From the NCBI RefSeq assembly GCF_012290005.1, contig NZ_JAAXMS010000001.1, positions 434,001-498,000 on the forward strand: a stretch of 64,000 nucleotides of DNA, written 5' to 3'. Of the stretch, positions 1 through 9,162 are shown piece after piece. The position numbers and the translations under genes were made by a program. Position 1 is the first letter of the stretch, and every line of letters starts with the position of its first letter. This DNA is from Crateriforma spongiae (GTDB lineage: Bacteria; Planctomycetota; Planctomycetia; Pirellulales; Pirellulaceae). Under the pieces are notes generated by a model, which did no database searches, was not told the DNA's origin, and was given only the letters and a program-made list of their open reading frames with translations.

Positions 1-1266
1 CGGCCCGCACTGAGCAAGGCCGGATTAGCGGCGGCACCAAGAATCGACTTGGCCGAAGTTCCGCCAATGACTTTGGACAGCAAGCCCGAACAAGTTGACG
101 TACCGGAAGCGGTTGCTGAGCAGACCGAAACACCGGTCGCTTCCCAAGAACAGTTTGCTGATCCGGCATCGGTCAGCCCCGCGACCGGCCACGCCGGTCA
201 TACCGCTGACGCGCAGATGCGTGCCGACATGGACGTTTCAGATGCGCCCGAGGTGGATGAGACGCGCTCGTCGGTCGACACGGAAAGCTTGGCGGCGGAG
301 CAACGCCAACTGCCCGCGCCACAGCCGATGGAACCGCCTGCGGCCCGACCAGAGGAAGCCACACCGCTGGCCGACCCGATGGAAGCCGAACCGGTTGTCG
401 CGTCGGAAGTGCCCAAGGCTCCGACGAATCTAGATCCTGCCGTCCAATGGCGTCCGCCGGTTGCCGTTGCAGCGGCACCGGCATCGTTCCGGCCGGCATC
501 CGATATTGACGCCAGCATTGTTCGCACGGCGCCGGACCCGATCCGGGTTGATCAGCAGTCGGACGACACCGCGGAGCAAGACGACACGGCGGATCCGTCC
601 GAAAACGTCGCGGCCGACATTCCGACACCGATGCCGGAAGCCGAGTCAGTGGCGGAGACCGAAGCGATGACGGCCCAAACGCCCAAGCTGCCTCCGCTAC
701 CTCGCGGTCCCCAGACGCTTCACTGGAAAACACCCGTGCAAAAAGTTTCGGCTCGGTTGACCCCCGAGACCGGGGCGACTGATGCCGCCGAAGCCGCCCA
801 GCAACTGCGGGCCACATCGGCAACGCCGTTGTACATGACACGTGCCCAGGTTCGGTCGCTGACCATCCGCGGCCAGCTGCACAAGGTCAGTGTCAACGAC
901 AAAGGCGTATGCCAGGCCGTCGCGGCAGGGCCCAGCCAAATCAAGTTGATCGGTGCCAGCAATGGTGTCACCCAAATGACCGTGTGGGCATCGCCAGTCG
1001 GCAGCGATTCGGTGGTCTCGCGTGAATTCGAAGTTCACGTGACTGCACCGGTTGAAGCTTCGCACGACCCGGCAAGTGAAAAAATGTCGGTGCTAAGCCA
1101 AGCGATTCGGCACGCCTTTCCGACCGCGGACGTGACGGTGCAACTGTTGGCTGATGAATTGATTGTCAGCGGACACTGCCCGAGCGAAGAAGCGGCCAAG
1201 AAAATCATTCGTATGGTTCGGAAGACTTGTTTGATTCCCGTCAGGGATGAATTGGTCGTCCGTTGA
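1..1266 (+). CDS. Pilus-N / BON domain protein (5' end cut off)
   Basis: The reading frame is open from base 1, so the true start lies outside the window; the TTG near base 49 has no special support. About the first 260 visible codons are rich in Ala, Pro, Glu and Asp and look disordered. From about base 829 there is a compact domain resembling the N-terminal domain of CpaC/RcpA secretins (pilus formation protein N-terminal domain), and from about base 1080 to the stop a BON-like domain. In CpaC-type secretins these two modules precede the secretin barrel, but here the protein stops after BON. It may therefore be an accessory periplasmic protein rather than a pore. The fold calls rest on motif resemblance; the function is not known. 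Confidence 0.7.
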   Translation, partial: RPALSKAGLAAAPRIDLAEVPPMTLDSKPEQVDVPEAVAEQTETPVASQEQFADPASVSPATGHAGHTADAQMRADMDVSDAPEVDETRSSVDTESLAAEQRQLPAPQPMEPPAARPEEATPLADPMEAEPVVASEVPKAPTNLDPAVQWRPPVAVAAAPASFRPASDIDASIVRTAPDPIRVDQQSDDTAEQDDTADPSENVAADIPTPMPEAESVAETEAMTAQTPKLPPLPRGPQTLHWKTPVQKVSARLTPETGATDAAEAAQQLRATSATPLYMTRAQVRSLTIRGQLHKVSVNDKGVCQAVAAGPSQIKLIGASNGVTQMTVWASPVGSDSVVSREFEVHVTAPVEASHDPASEKMSVLSQAIRHAFPTADVTVQLLADELIVSGHCPSEEAAKKIIRMVRKTCLIPVRDELVVR

Positions 1267-1269
1267 TTG

Positions 1270-1295
1270 GTGTGGTTCGACGCGTCGAACCACAC
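1270..1295. repeat. 26-base perfect palindrome after the pilus-N/BON gene
   Basis: The sequence starting GTGTGGTTCGACG is followed directly by its exact reverse complement. It begins 3 bases after the stop codon of the preceding gene. It may act as a rho-independent-like hairpin (no T-run follows) or as a binding site for a dimeric regulator ahead of the barrel gene at 1379. Confidence 0.55.
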
Positions 1296-1378
1296 AACGT
1301 GTTTCCTTTCACCATCCTTAGTCTTTCCAGCCACGCGGTCAGCGCAGTAGCCGCGATTAAAGTCTACGAGGTTTGATC

Positions 1379-2644
1379 ATGAAGATCCAAGCGATCCGCC
1401 AGGGCATCGGCCGCAGGCTTCGCCAGCTGGCAGCCCTTAGCAGCATCTTGATGCTGGGCGTTTCAGCCGAAGCGCAGCAGCCGGCCAGTGATGCTGGTCA
1501 AACCGGAACGACGACGGCGTCCAACGCCGGCGATTTGACCGGGGGCATCACATTTCACAACGGTCAGCTGATCAATGGCGGCCAAGCGTTTCAGGTCGTC
1601 GACCCGTCACAATTGGGACTGTTGAATTCGCAGGTTCGCAACGCCGGCGGTGACTCCGTCGAATCGTTGGTCGACCAGCGAATCGCCCAAGTCAGCAACT
1701 GCCAGAGCTGCCAAACCGGCGGCGTCTATCAAGGCGGTGGCAACTATGTGCCGGGTGTCGCATCGGGATTCAGCACCGCCTGTCCGACTTGCGAACCGTA
1801 TCGGTACGGCTATGTCGACTTGCTGTACATGAAGCGTTTCGACGACAAACGATACACGCTTAGCCAAAACTACTTCGTCGGTGAATTCGATTGGGAACTG
1901 GCCCCACGAATCACCTTCGGTGCGGTACCCGATTGCGTTCACGGTTGGGAAGGCAGCTTCACCGGACCGCTGGAATGGGATCGTTCGGCTGGCATCACCG
2001 GAACCGGACTTTCGTCACTGTTCATTGCCGGGTTGCCAATCGCGTCGACCCAATTGAGTGCCTTCAACGACAACGCCGTCTATCAGCAACAAGACCAAGC
2101 ATCGGAGTACTGGTCGTTCGAGGCCAGCCGCACGATCATGGGCTGGCAAGTTGCCAAAATCTTGTACGGGATTCGATACATCGATTTCCAAGACGGATAC
2201 CGTTTCATTTCGCAAAACGGTGCGGGCGACGTCGGCGTGTTCCAAAGCAACACCGAGAACAAGTTGATCGGTGGCCAAGTCGGACTGGACATGTTCTATC
2301 CGGTTTGCAACCACGTCGTCGCCGACTTCCGCGGACGTGCCGGTGTATACGCCAACTTTGTTGACTTGGATTATCGTCTGCAGAATGCCGGTGCCACGGT
2401 TCTGTTCAACGGTGACGATGACGAAGACATCGCCGGTGTGTTCGAACTGGGGTCGGGCATCCGATTCAATCTGGGCGAAATGTTGTCGCTGCGTGCCGGA
2501 TCGGAACTGTGGTACCTGACCGGGATCGCAACGGCCACCGAGCAGTTCAACCAAGTGGTCCGTCCCAACGACGGTCGCACGGTCCGGATCAATGACGACG
2601 TGGTCACTGTTGGTCTGACGTTGTCAGCCGAAGTCAAATATTGA
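1379..2644 (+). CDS. BBP7-like outer-membrane beta-barrel protein
   Basis: The 421-residue product begins with a basic stretch and a hydrophobic segment ending near an Ala-Glu-Ala signal-peptidase site (about residues 1-32), so it is exported. After a Gly/Asn-rich linker there are paired CxxC motifs (SNCQSCQ and ACPTCEP) and then repeated amphipathic strands with alternating aromatic and polar residues up to the C-terminus, which ends in a typical barrel strand (VGLTLSAEVKY). This layout matches the planctomycetal BBP7 family. The ATG at 1379 is preferred over a TTG at 1373 because a GAGG ribosome-binding site ends 7 bases upstream. A strong hairpin follows the gene. The role (porin or structural outer-membrane protein) is inferred. 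Confidence 0.72.
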   Translation: MKIQAIRQGIGRRLRQLAALSSILMLGVSAEAQQPASDAGQTGTTTASNAGDLTGGITFHNGQLINGGQAFQVVDPSQLGLLNSQVRNAGGDSVESLVDQRIAQVSNCQSCQTGGVYQGGGNYVPGVASGFSTACPTCEPYRYGYVDLLYMKRFDDKRYTLSQNYFVGEFDWELAPRITFGAVPDCVHGWEGSFTGPLEWDRSAGITGTGLSSLFIAGLPIASTQLSAFNDNAVYQQQDQASEYWSFEASRTIMGWQVAKILYGIRYIDFQDGYRFISQNGAGDVGVFQSNTENKLIGGQVGLDMFYPVCNHVVADFRGRAGVYANFVDLDYRLQNAGATVLFNGDDDEDIAGVFELGSGIRFNLGEMLSLRAGSELWYLTGIATATEQFNQVVRPNDGRTVRINDDVVTVGLTLSAEVKY

Positions 2645-2709
2645 TCCCGGCTTTAATCGAACGGGCGTACGGCCGAATCGACCGCCCGACGGATGGTGAA
2701 TCCGATCAA

Positions 2710-2750
2710 CAAACAAGGCATCGCGGGTGAATCCCACGATGCCTTGTTTG
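2710..2750. terminator. Strong hairpin terminator between convergent genes
   Basis: Inverted repeat with 14-base arms (CAAACAAGGCATCG and its complement), an inner GGG/CCC pair and a 5-base loop. The right arm ends in a T-rich stretch and the left arm starts A-rich, so it can serve both the barrel gene and the convergent PH-domain gene. Confidence 0.8.
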
Positions 2751-2796
2751 CGTTTGATTGCGATGATGGGACGCCGAATCGCGGTCGACGGTGTCG

Positions 2797-3465
2797 CTAG
2801 ATTGCTTCGATATGCAGGCTGCGTTTGCGACGTTCCTTGCGGCGGACGTCATCGATCAGGCCGGCAACTTCTTGGACCTTTTCGATGCCGATCATTTTTA
2901 GTTCGGGGTGGGTCCGATCGCTGCTGGTGATCACGATAGTGCCCACGCCCAGAGCGCGTTCGACCGGGCCTTGGCTGTAGCTGACATCGTCAATGTCGAT
3001 GACTTCGATCCGGTCGGTACGTCGGGTCAGGATTCCGATCTGGTGGATGAACCGCTGGGTGGTCAGCTGGTAATGAAAGCCCAAGCGGCGGCTGGCGTAC
3101 CACAGACCGACGATCACCCACAGCACCGCGATGATGCCCAGGGCAATGGGGAACGTCAGTTGGGGCATCATGATCGCGGCGATGATCAGGGCGACGGTCA
3201 CGACGACCAATAGAAACCACGAGCCGATCATGGCTTTGGCGCTGTAGCCGCCGGCCCACAGTTCTTCCTCGTGCTCGAAATCGTCCAGGGATCCCTGTTT
3301 CGATTCCACTTCCCTGCGGAACTGGTCCGCCGGCGATTCTTGACGGGCCGGTTCGGAGGCTGCCGCGGCCGGAGCGGGATCGGCCGGAGGGGCACTGTCG
3401 GGCGATGATGCCTGCTCGGGGGCTGTCGGGGACGTGGATTCGTCGGGGCGGTTTTCGTCAGACAT
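2797..3465 (-). CDS. Membrane protein with bacterial PH (bPH2-like) domain
   Basis: A 222-residue protein. Residues 1 to about 75 are Pro/Ala/Ser/Asp-rich and probably disordered. Two hydrophobic helices follow (about 85-130, starting MIGSWFLLVVV), then a region resembling the bPH2 (YdbS/YdbT) domain, with a QLTTQRFIHQIGIL motif followed by IDIDDVSYSQGPVERALGVGTI. Such proteins sit in the inner membrane; their function is poorly understood. The start was placed at the ATG that opens the MSDENRPDE sequence; a longer reading is open upstream but would run into the divergent nrdR promoter region. The gene is divergent from nrdR. Confidence 0.7.
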   Translation of the reverse strand: MSDENRPDESTSPTAPEQASSPDSAPPADPAPAAAASEPARQESPADQFRREVESKQGSLDDFEHEEELWAGGYSAKAMIGSWFLLVVVTVALIIAAIMMPQLTFPIALGIIAVLWVIVGLWYASRRLGFHYQLTTQRFIHQIGILTRRTDRIEVIDIDDVSYSQGPVERALGVGTIVITSSDRTHPELKMIGIEKVQEVAGLIDDVRRKERRKRSLHIEAI

Positions 3466-3670
3466 GCGATCGTTGGCTCTGGGGATGACGCGGTCGGTAA
3501 CTATCGATGCGAATTTTGGCGGGCCTGGATTGCCGCGGGGGGCCCGATTCCATTCGCCCGGCTGCTCGCAACCTTGGGGCGAAGCCGATAATCTAACGAA
3601 CTGGGACGCACGACGAAGCCCGACGTTGTGGGTCAAGATCGACGTTCAAACTTCTGCCAACGGATTGCCC

Positions 3671-4141
3671 ATGCGTTGCCCGTTTTGTCACGTGGACAAC
3701 GATCGCGTGGTGGACACGCGTTCGGTGGATGACGGTTACCAGGTGCGGCGAAAGCGAGTTTGCAGCAACTGTCACCGGCGATTCGTCACGCTGGAAACGA
3801 TGCAGCAGTTGGGGGTTCGCGTGGTCAAACGCGAACAGACCCGCGAACCCTTCGATCGGGAAAAGATTCGCCGCGGGATCGAACGGGCGTGTTCGAAAAG
3901 GCCGATCACCAGTTCGCGAATCGAAAAATGCGTTCAGGGCATCGAAGCGGACATCTATGCGTCGTTCGATTCGGAGATCCCGGCTGAAAAAATAGGCGAC
4001 ATTGTTTTGGCGCACCTGGCCGATCTGGATCCGGTCGCGTTCATCCGTTTTGCCAGCGTGTATCGCGAATTTGACGATGCTGACGATTTTCTGCATGCCA
4101 TTTCTGAGGTCATCGGCCAAGGCGTAGGAAGACCGGATTGA
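3671..4141 (+). CDS. nrdR: Transcriptional repressor NrdR
   Basis: The 156-residue product has the standard NrdR length and layout. There is an N-terminal zinc ribbon with Cys3, Cys6, Cys31 and Cys34 (MRCPFC and CSNCHRRF), the conserved VVDTR and RRKRVC segments, then an ATP-cone domain (about residues 48-138). NrdR binds dATP or ATP and represses ribonucleotide reductase genes by binding NrdR boxes. No ribonucleotide reductase gene lies in this window, so its targets are elsewhere. The ATG was chosen because NrdR proteins begin with MRCPFC or MxCPxC; upstream codons are open but do not fit the family. Confidence 0.95.
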   Translation: MRCPFCHVDNDRVVDTRSVDDGYQVRRKRVCSNCHRRFVTLETMQQLGVRVVKREQTREPFDREKIRRGIERACSKRPITSSRIEKCVQGIEADIYASFDSEIPAEKIGDIVLAHLADLDPVAFIRFASVYREFDDADDFLHAISEVIGQGVGRPD

Positions 4142-4145
4142 GCTT

Positions 4146-4167
4146 GTCCTTTCGGCCGAAGAAGGAC
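4146..4167. terminator. Possible hairpin after nrdR
   Basis: GTCCTT and AAGGAC arms, extended by TCGG/CCGA, form a short stem 4 bases after the nrdR stop codon. There is no clear T-run, so termination is only a possibility. Confidence 0.3.
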
Positions 4168-4373
4168 TAAGAATCGATCCCGGATTTCGGATCGACCGCT
4201 GAGGCACACGTTTTGATGGCGTGTTGTCGTTCGGCGACGATCGGTGACCTAGGGTTGTGTGGACCGAGCCGCCGCCGGTGTCGGTTTGCTGACCGGTATC
4301 GTTGGCCGACCGCGACACGCATGCCCTTGGGCCGCGTGTTCTTTCTTCCCCCCCCAATCAATGGCAATCCGCA

Positions 4374-5042
4374 ATGGTACGGACACGTTTTCTGATTCCA
4401 ACGTTGTTGCTGGTGTCTTTGACCGTGATGGTTCCGGCCAGGTTTGTCCAAGCGCAAACGGGAAAACAGCGCGGCGCGACCTTTGGGGGATTGGCCGGCG
4501 CGATTGCCGGCGGAATCATCGGCGACCACAACGATGAAGCCGGTGCCGGTGCGGCGATCGGTGGTGTCGTGGGAGCGGTCGCGGGTGGAATCCTGGGCGA
4601 CGCGGCCGACAAAGAACAGGCGGCTCGTCAGCAACAATACCTGTATCAACAACAGCAACAGCAGGTTGCCCGGACGGTCGGCGCGGTGTCGATCACCGAC
4701 GTCATCAACATGACGCGCAGCGGCCTGGGCGATTCGGTCATCATCAACCAAATCCACAGCCGCGGCGTTCAACATCAAATTCAAGTGTCCGACATCATCG
4801 CGATGCACCAGCAAGGTGTTCGCGAAAGCGTGATCTCCGCGATGCAACAAGCCACTGTCGGCAGCCCCGCCGTCGTGCAGCCCGAACCGGCGCCGGTCGT
4901 GGTTCAGCAACCGACGGTGATTCATGAAACGCACGTCCTGCCGGCATACCCGGTTCGGCGCTACTACGGTCCACACTATTATTCGCCGCGGCCGTACCAC
5001 TATCACCGCCCGCGTGGGACCAGTGTTCGCATCGGATTCTGA
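4374..5042 (+). CDS. Secreted glycine-zipper protein
   Basis: A 222-residue protein with a signal peptide (about residues 1-28, ending FVQAQ). A glycine-zipper region follows (about 32-80), with two repeats of the type GGLAGAIAGGIIGD. Next is a Gln-rich stretch, then a conserved helical region with SVTDVINM-like and GVRESVISAMQ motifs. The Pro/Tyr/His-rich C-terminus carries HYYSPRPYHYH. Glycine zippers of this kind occur in outer-membrane lipoproteins and small membrane-associated proteins, but there is no lipobox here. The ATG was chosen because it directly precedes the signal peptide. Precise function unknown. Confidence 0.7.
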   Translation: MVRTRFLIPTLLLVSLTVMVPARFVQAQTGKQRGATFGGLAGAIAGGIIGDHNDEAGAGAAIGGVVGAVAGGILGDAADKEQAARQQQYLYQQQQQQVARTVGAVSITDVINMTRSGLGDSVIINQIHSRGVQHQIQVSDIIAMHQQGVRESVISAMQQATVGSPAVVQPEPAPVVVQQPTVIHETHVLPAYPVRRYYGPHYYSPRPYHYHRPRGTSVRIGF

Positions 5043-5210
5043 TCCGATCCGCGATTGTCGTCCTTGCTGCTTCGCCGGCGGGTCCGTCGGTGACGGCTTG
5101 ACCGCTCCGGAAGTCGCCCAGCACTATAGGTGCGTCATCGAATCGGGATTGACCGATTCGACGGCAACCGATCGGTTGCCGATTGTGCCCAGAAGTGCGA
5201 AGGACGCGGC

Positions 5211-5972
5211 TTGAGAATCTTATTGACCAACGATGATGGCGTTTTTGCGCCGGGGTTGGCGGCGTTGGAACAGCAGCTTCGGCATTTGGGCGAAGTCGTG
5301 ATTGTGGCCCCCGCAACGGAACAAAGTGGGGTCGGCCATTCGATCACCTATCTGACGCCTTTGGTGTGCAAAGCGATTCATCGCGAAGGCCGGCACTGGG
5401 CGTGGGCGGTGGACGGTTCGCCGGCAGATTGTGTCAAGCTGGCGGTTGCCGAACTGCTGAAGGACAACCCGGTGGATCTGGTCGTCAGCGGGATCAACAG
5501 CGGCCTGAACGCGGGCATCAACGTTTTGTACAGCGGCACCGTGGCGGCGGCGATCGAAGGAGCGTTCTTTGGCATCACCAGCGTGGCGGTTTCGCTGGAG
5601 CACGACGACGACGCTGATTTTCAAAGCGCCGCGGTGATCGCACGGAACGTCATCGGTGGCATCGTCAAGCAGCCGCGTTCCCAGGGTGGGCTGTTCAACT
5701 TGAACGTCCCGACGGCGGCGACCGAAACGCCACGGGATGTGAAGATTGTTCCGATGGGCTTGGAGCAATACGGACGGACGTACGAAAAGCGGACGGATCC
5801 CGGCGGGCGCGGGTACTACTGGGCTCTGTGGTCGGAATCGGAAAGCCAGCCGCCGGAAATGACCGACGTCAGCCAATTGCGTGATGGCAATGTCACGCTG
5901 ACGCCGCTGCATTTTGATCTGACCCGATCCGAGATGTTGGATCCGATGCGGGACTGGAATTTGAAGGGCTGA
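5211..5972 (+). CDS. surE: 5'/3'-nucleotidase SurE
   Basis: SurE is a metal-dependent phosphatase of nucleoside monophosphates in the cytoplasm. The 253-residue product begins MRILLTNDDG, whose Asp pair binds the metal. It continues with VVAPATEQSGVGHSIT and VVSGINSGLNAG, which carry the other metal and phosphate ligands, and YSGTVAAAIEG. The start is a TTG: it gives the canonical N-terminus, and a GAAGGA ribosome-binding site lies 6 bases upstream. A longer frame is open upstream but has no family support. The next gene, transketolase, follows after 97 bases on the same strand. Confidence 0.93.
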   Translation: MRILLTNDDGVFAPGLAALEQQLRHLGEVVIVAPATEQSGVGHSITYLTPLVCKAIHREGRHWAWAVDGSPADCVKLAVAELLKDNPVDLVVSGINSGLNAGINVLYSGTVAAAIEGAFFGITSVAVSLEHDDDADFQSAAVIARNVIGGIVKQPRSQGGLFNLNVPTAATETPRDVKIVPMGLEQYGRTYEKRTDPGGRGYYWALWSESESQPPEMTDVSQLRDGNVTLTPLHFDLTRSEMLDPMRDWNLKG

Positions 5973-6069
5973 TTTCCTTGCCCCTTTTCCGGCGGCGACG
6001 GGCGAGATACCCTTTTTCGCACTGTTTCTGACTGATTATTCCGCCGAAAGATCCCCGGGGAAACGACCG

Positions 6070-8115
6070 ATGAGCGTCGCTTCGACTGACATTCAAACGC
6101 TGGCCGTCGACACGATTCGAACGCTCAGCATGGACGCCGTCCAAACCGCAAACAGCGGGCACCCGGGAACGCCGATGGCGCTTGCCCCGATCGCCTATCA
6201 GCTGTATCAGCACACGATGGACTACGACCCGGCCCAGCCGGCTTGGCCCAACCGCGATCGTTTCGTGCTGTCTTGCGGTCACGCTTCGATGTTGCTTTAC
6301 AGCTCGCTGCATTTGATCGGCGTCAAAGCCCTGGACGACAACGGCCAGCCCACCGACCGACTGGCCGTCACCCTGGACGACATCAAGTCGTTTCGTCAGA
6401 TCGGCAGCGTCTGCGCCGGTCACCCGGAATTCGGCGAAGCCGCCGGAATCGAAACCACCACCGGACCGCTGGGCGCTGGTGTCAGCAACAGCGTTGGCAT
6501 GGCGATGGCCGCCAAGTGGTTGGCCGCGACCTACAACACCGATTCCGCCACACTGTTTGACTACAACACGTACGCCCTGTGCAGCGACGGGGACCTGATG
6601 GAAGGGGTCGCGTGCGAAGCGGCATCGGTGGCCGGCCACCTGAAGCTGGACAACCTGTGCTGGATCTACGATGACAACGGCATCACCATCGAAGGGGAAA
6701 CCGATCTGGCATTCAGCGAAAACGTCGGTCAACGTTTCGAAGGCTTGGGATGGAACGTCGTCCACGTCGATGATGCCAACGACTTGGCGGCACTGGGCAA
6801 GGCGATCGATAACTTTAAGGCCTGTAACGACAAGCCGACGATCATCATCGTCAAAAGCATCATCGGTTACGGTGCACCCAACAAACAAAATACGCACGGT
6901 GCCCACGGCGCCCCGTTGGGTTGGGACGAAGTCGCACTGGCGAAGCAAAGCTATGGGTTCCCGCCGGAGGAAAAGTTCTACATTCCCGATGGTGTTCAGC
7001 AACACTTTGCCGAAGGTGTCGGTGAACGTGGAAAGAAGGCTTTCGATGCGTGGAACGAAATTTGGGCCAAGTACCAGAAAGACCACCCGGAAAAGGCGGC
7101 TGAGTTGACGGCCATGTTCGCCGGCAAGTTGCCCGAGGGCTGGGACAAAGACATCCCCGTGTTCCCGGCCGACGAAAAAGGCGATGCGACACGGAACAGC
7201 AGTGGAAAGGTTTTGAACGCCGTCGCCGCAAATATCCCGTTCATGATCGGCGGATCCGCCGACCTGGCACCCAGCAACAAGTCGGATCTGAAGTTCGACG
7301 GTGCTGGGAATTTCCAGTCCGGCAGCTACGGTGGACGCAACCTGCACTTCGGCATCCGCGAGCATGCGATGGCCGGAATCACCAACGGTTTGTCGCTGTC
7401 AGGATTGCGATCTTATGCCGCCACTTTCTTCGTCTTCTCGGATTACATGCGTGGCGGCATGCGTTTGTCGTCCATCATGCATCAACCGGTGATCTATATC
7501 CTGACGCATGATTCCATCGGTGTGGGGGAAGACGGTCCGACGCACCAACCGGTCGAACACCTTTCGGCTTGCCGCGCGATTCCCGGACTGTTGGTTTTCC
7601 GTCCCGGCGATTCCAACGAAGTTGCAGAGTGTTATCGCACCGCACTGTCGATCGATGATCACCCGTCCGCATTCGTGCTGTCGCGTCAAAACATGCCGAC
7701 GTTGGATCGTGACGTCTACGCCGACGTCAGTGGGTGTGCCAAAGGTGGCTACGTTCTGTCGGATTGCGACGGCACACCCGACGTGATCCTGATGGGCAGC
7801 GGCAGTGAATTGAACTTGTGCGTGGATGCCGCCAAGACGCTGACCGAACAAGGCAAAAAGGTTCGCATCGTCAGCATGCCGTGCATGGATCTGTTCCAGG
7901 AACAGGACCAAAGTTACATCGACGAAGTGTTGCCGCCCGCTGTCACCAATCGCGTCGCCGTGGAAGCCGGGATTCGCATGAGCTGGGATCGATGGATCGG
8001 ATCGGCTGGCAAATTCGTGGGGATGGAAAGCTACGGTGCCAGCGGTCCTTACGCGGCCGTCTATGAACATTTTGGCATCAATGCCGAAGCGGTCGTCAAC
8101 GCCGCGTCGGCCTGA
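6070..8115 (+). CDS. tkt: Transketolase
   Basis: The 681-residue enzyme has the standard bacterial length. It transfers two-carbon ketol units in the pentose phosphate and Calvin-type pathways, using thiamine diphosphate. Visible motifs are NSGHPGTP (N-terminal active-site His), the ThDP/metal motif SDGDLMEG followed by DDNGITIEG, GIREHAMAGITNG with the catalytic Glu, and THDSIGVGEDGPTHQPVEHL. A GGGGAA element lies just upstream of the ATG. A strong hairpin follows at 8156-8188. Confidence 0.96.
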   Translation: MSVASTDIQTLAVDTIRTLSMDAVQTANSGHPGTPMALAPIAYQLYQHTMDYDPAQPAWPNRDRFVLSCGHASMLLYSSLHLIGVKALDDNGQPTDRLAVTLDDIKSFRQIGSVCAGHPEFGEAAGIETTTGPLGAGVSNSVGMAMAAKWLAATYNTDSATLFDYNTYALCSDGDLMEGVACEAASVAGHLKLDNLCWIYDDNGITIEGETDLAFSENVGQRFEGLGWNVVHVDDANDLAALGKAIDNFKACNDKPTIIIVKSIIGYGAPNKQNTHGAHGAPLGWDEVALAKQSYGFPPEEKFYIPDGVQQHFAEGVGERGKKAFDAWNEIWAKYQKDHPEKAAELTAMFAGKLPEGWDKDIPVFPADEKGDATRNSSGKVLNAVAANIPFMIGGSADLAPSNKSDLKFDGAGNFQSGSYGGRNLHFGIREHAMAGITNGLSLSGLRSYAATFFVFSDYMRGGMRLSSIMHQPVIYILTHDSIGVGEDGPTHQPVEHLSACRAIPGLLVFRPGDSNEVAECYRTALSIDDHPSAFVLSRQNMPTLDRDVYADVSGCAKGGYVLSDCDGTPDVILMGSGSELNLCVDAAKTLTEQGKKVRIVSMPCMDLFQEQDQSYIDEVLPPAVTNRVAVEAGIRMSWDRWIGSAGKFVGMESYGASGPYAAVYEHFGINAEAVVNAASA

Positions 8116-8155
8116 TTTCGGTCCGTCGTTGTGCGGCACCGATAACGAACAATGA

Positions 8156-8188
8156 CAAACGGCCTCGATCCAAGATCGAGGCCGTTTG
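8156..8188. terminator. Bidirectional hairpin terminator after tkt
   Basis: A perfect 15-base stem (CAAACGGCCTCGATC) with a 3-base loop. The arms end in short A-rich and T-rich flanks, so it could end both tkt and the convergent FHA gene. Confidence 0.8.
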
Positions 8189-8253
8189 GCGTTAACGGAG
8201 ATGCTGTGGATTCACGCACATGTCATCCGCATTGAATTGTTTTGGCGTTGTGA

Positions 8254-8913
8254 TCAGCTGGGCCAATCCGGGTCGGTGATCTGACGTACCATCTCGGCTA
8301 GTTCCGCTTGGGTGTCCAGCAAGCGATGCCATGCGCCGAGTTGCAGGTTCACGTCTTGCCCGGAATCGTCGTGCTTGGCCGATTCGATCAAGCGGTGCAG
8401 ACGTTCTTGCAAGTAATCCAAGACTTCGCAGATCTGCGCTTTCTGGCCAGGGGACAAATCTTTGGGGACGTTGGGCAGTTCGCGAACCTGCATCATTTCC
8501 GCAGGGATCGGTGAATTGGTGCCCTGCAATTCCACCCGCATTGAACTGTCGGACGATCCCATTTCACGTTTGACGGTGGGACCATCGGTGCCCATGGCGG
8601 CCAAGCGTGCTGCGATTTGTTCTTCCGAACCCACCAGCATCAAGCTGCGGCCGACCGCGATCAGATCGCCATGGCGCAATATTTTCAACTGGCATTCAAC
8701 ACCGTTGACCTTTGTACCGTTGGTGCTGTCCAAATCCGTCAGCACCAAACGGTCGTTGTCACGTTGGATTTTCAGGTGACAGCGGCTGACCCTTTCGTCA
8801 TTCAATTGAATGTCGTTGCCTTCTTCGCGACCAATCGTCATCGGCAGCTGTACTTCTTCGTACACCCGGCCGCGATCTGCGCCGTGAAGAATTTTGATCG
8901 TTACACCCGACAT
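8254..8913 (-). CDS. FHA-domain protein
   Basis: A 219-residue cytoplasmic protein. An FHA domain covers about residues 5-100, with the phosphothreonine-binding residues visible in IGREEGNDI, RVSRCH and DSTNGTKVNG. The C-terminal part (about 130-219) is helical, with a segment LSPGQKAQICEVLDYLQERLHRLIESAK, of unknown role. FHA domains read phospho-Thr made by Ser/Thr kinases, so this protein may be a phospho-signal adaptor, but no kinase is adjacent. The ATG chosen has GGAG 8 bases upstream and directly precedes the domain; longer frames lack support. Confidence 0.85.
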   Translation of the reverse strand: MSGVTIKILHGADRGRVYEEVQLPMTIGREEGNDIQLNDERVSRCHLKIQRDNDRLVLTDLDSTNGTKVNGVECQLKILRHGDLIAVGRSLMLVGSEEQIAARLAAMGTDGPTVKREMGSSDSSMRVELQGTNSPIPAEMMQVRELPNVPKDLSPGQKAQICEVLDYLQERLHRLIESAKHDDSGQDVNLQLGAWHRLLDTQAELAEMVRQITDPDWPS

Positions 8914-9162
8914 GGGTTGGACTCCAGGCTGGACGGCACGCTTGAATGGTGACGAGAAATGGTCCGAAGGTAGGCGATTTGGCTGCATCCTGGCGACCCG
9001 GACGTTGGAACAAGGCTTTTGATTATAGGTCAACGCGTCGCAGCTTGTTTATCCCCGCAACGGTTGGGCAGCCCTGCGGTCACCCTTTTGAGCATACTTG
9101 CCCGATTCGGTTGTCGACCGGACTGAATGTTCACCAAACCTTTCCCACGACAGCCTCTTAGC

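Noticed and set aside
4345-4360. Run of nine or so C bases as a phase-variation tract
   Set aside because: It lies upstream of the glycine-zipper gene's start rather than in a coding region, and no promoter spacing effect is evident.
4167-5006. Minus-strand open frame opposite the glycine-zipper gene
   Set aside because: It is low-complexity His/Arg-rich sequence, the shadow of repetitive Gly/Gln/Tyr codons.
5893-7365. Long minus-strand open frame (about 490 codons) opposite tkt
   Set aside because: Transketolase motifs on the plus strand are unmistakable; the antisense frame has no motif and reflects GC-biased codons.
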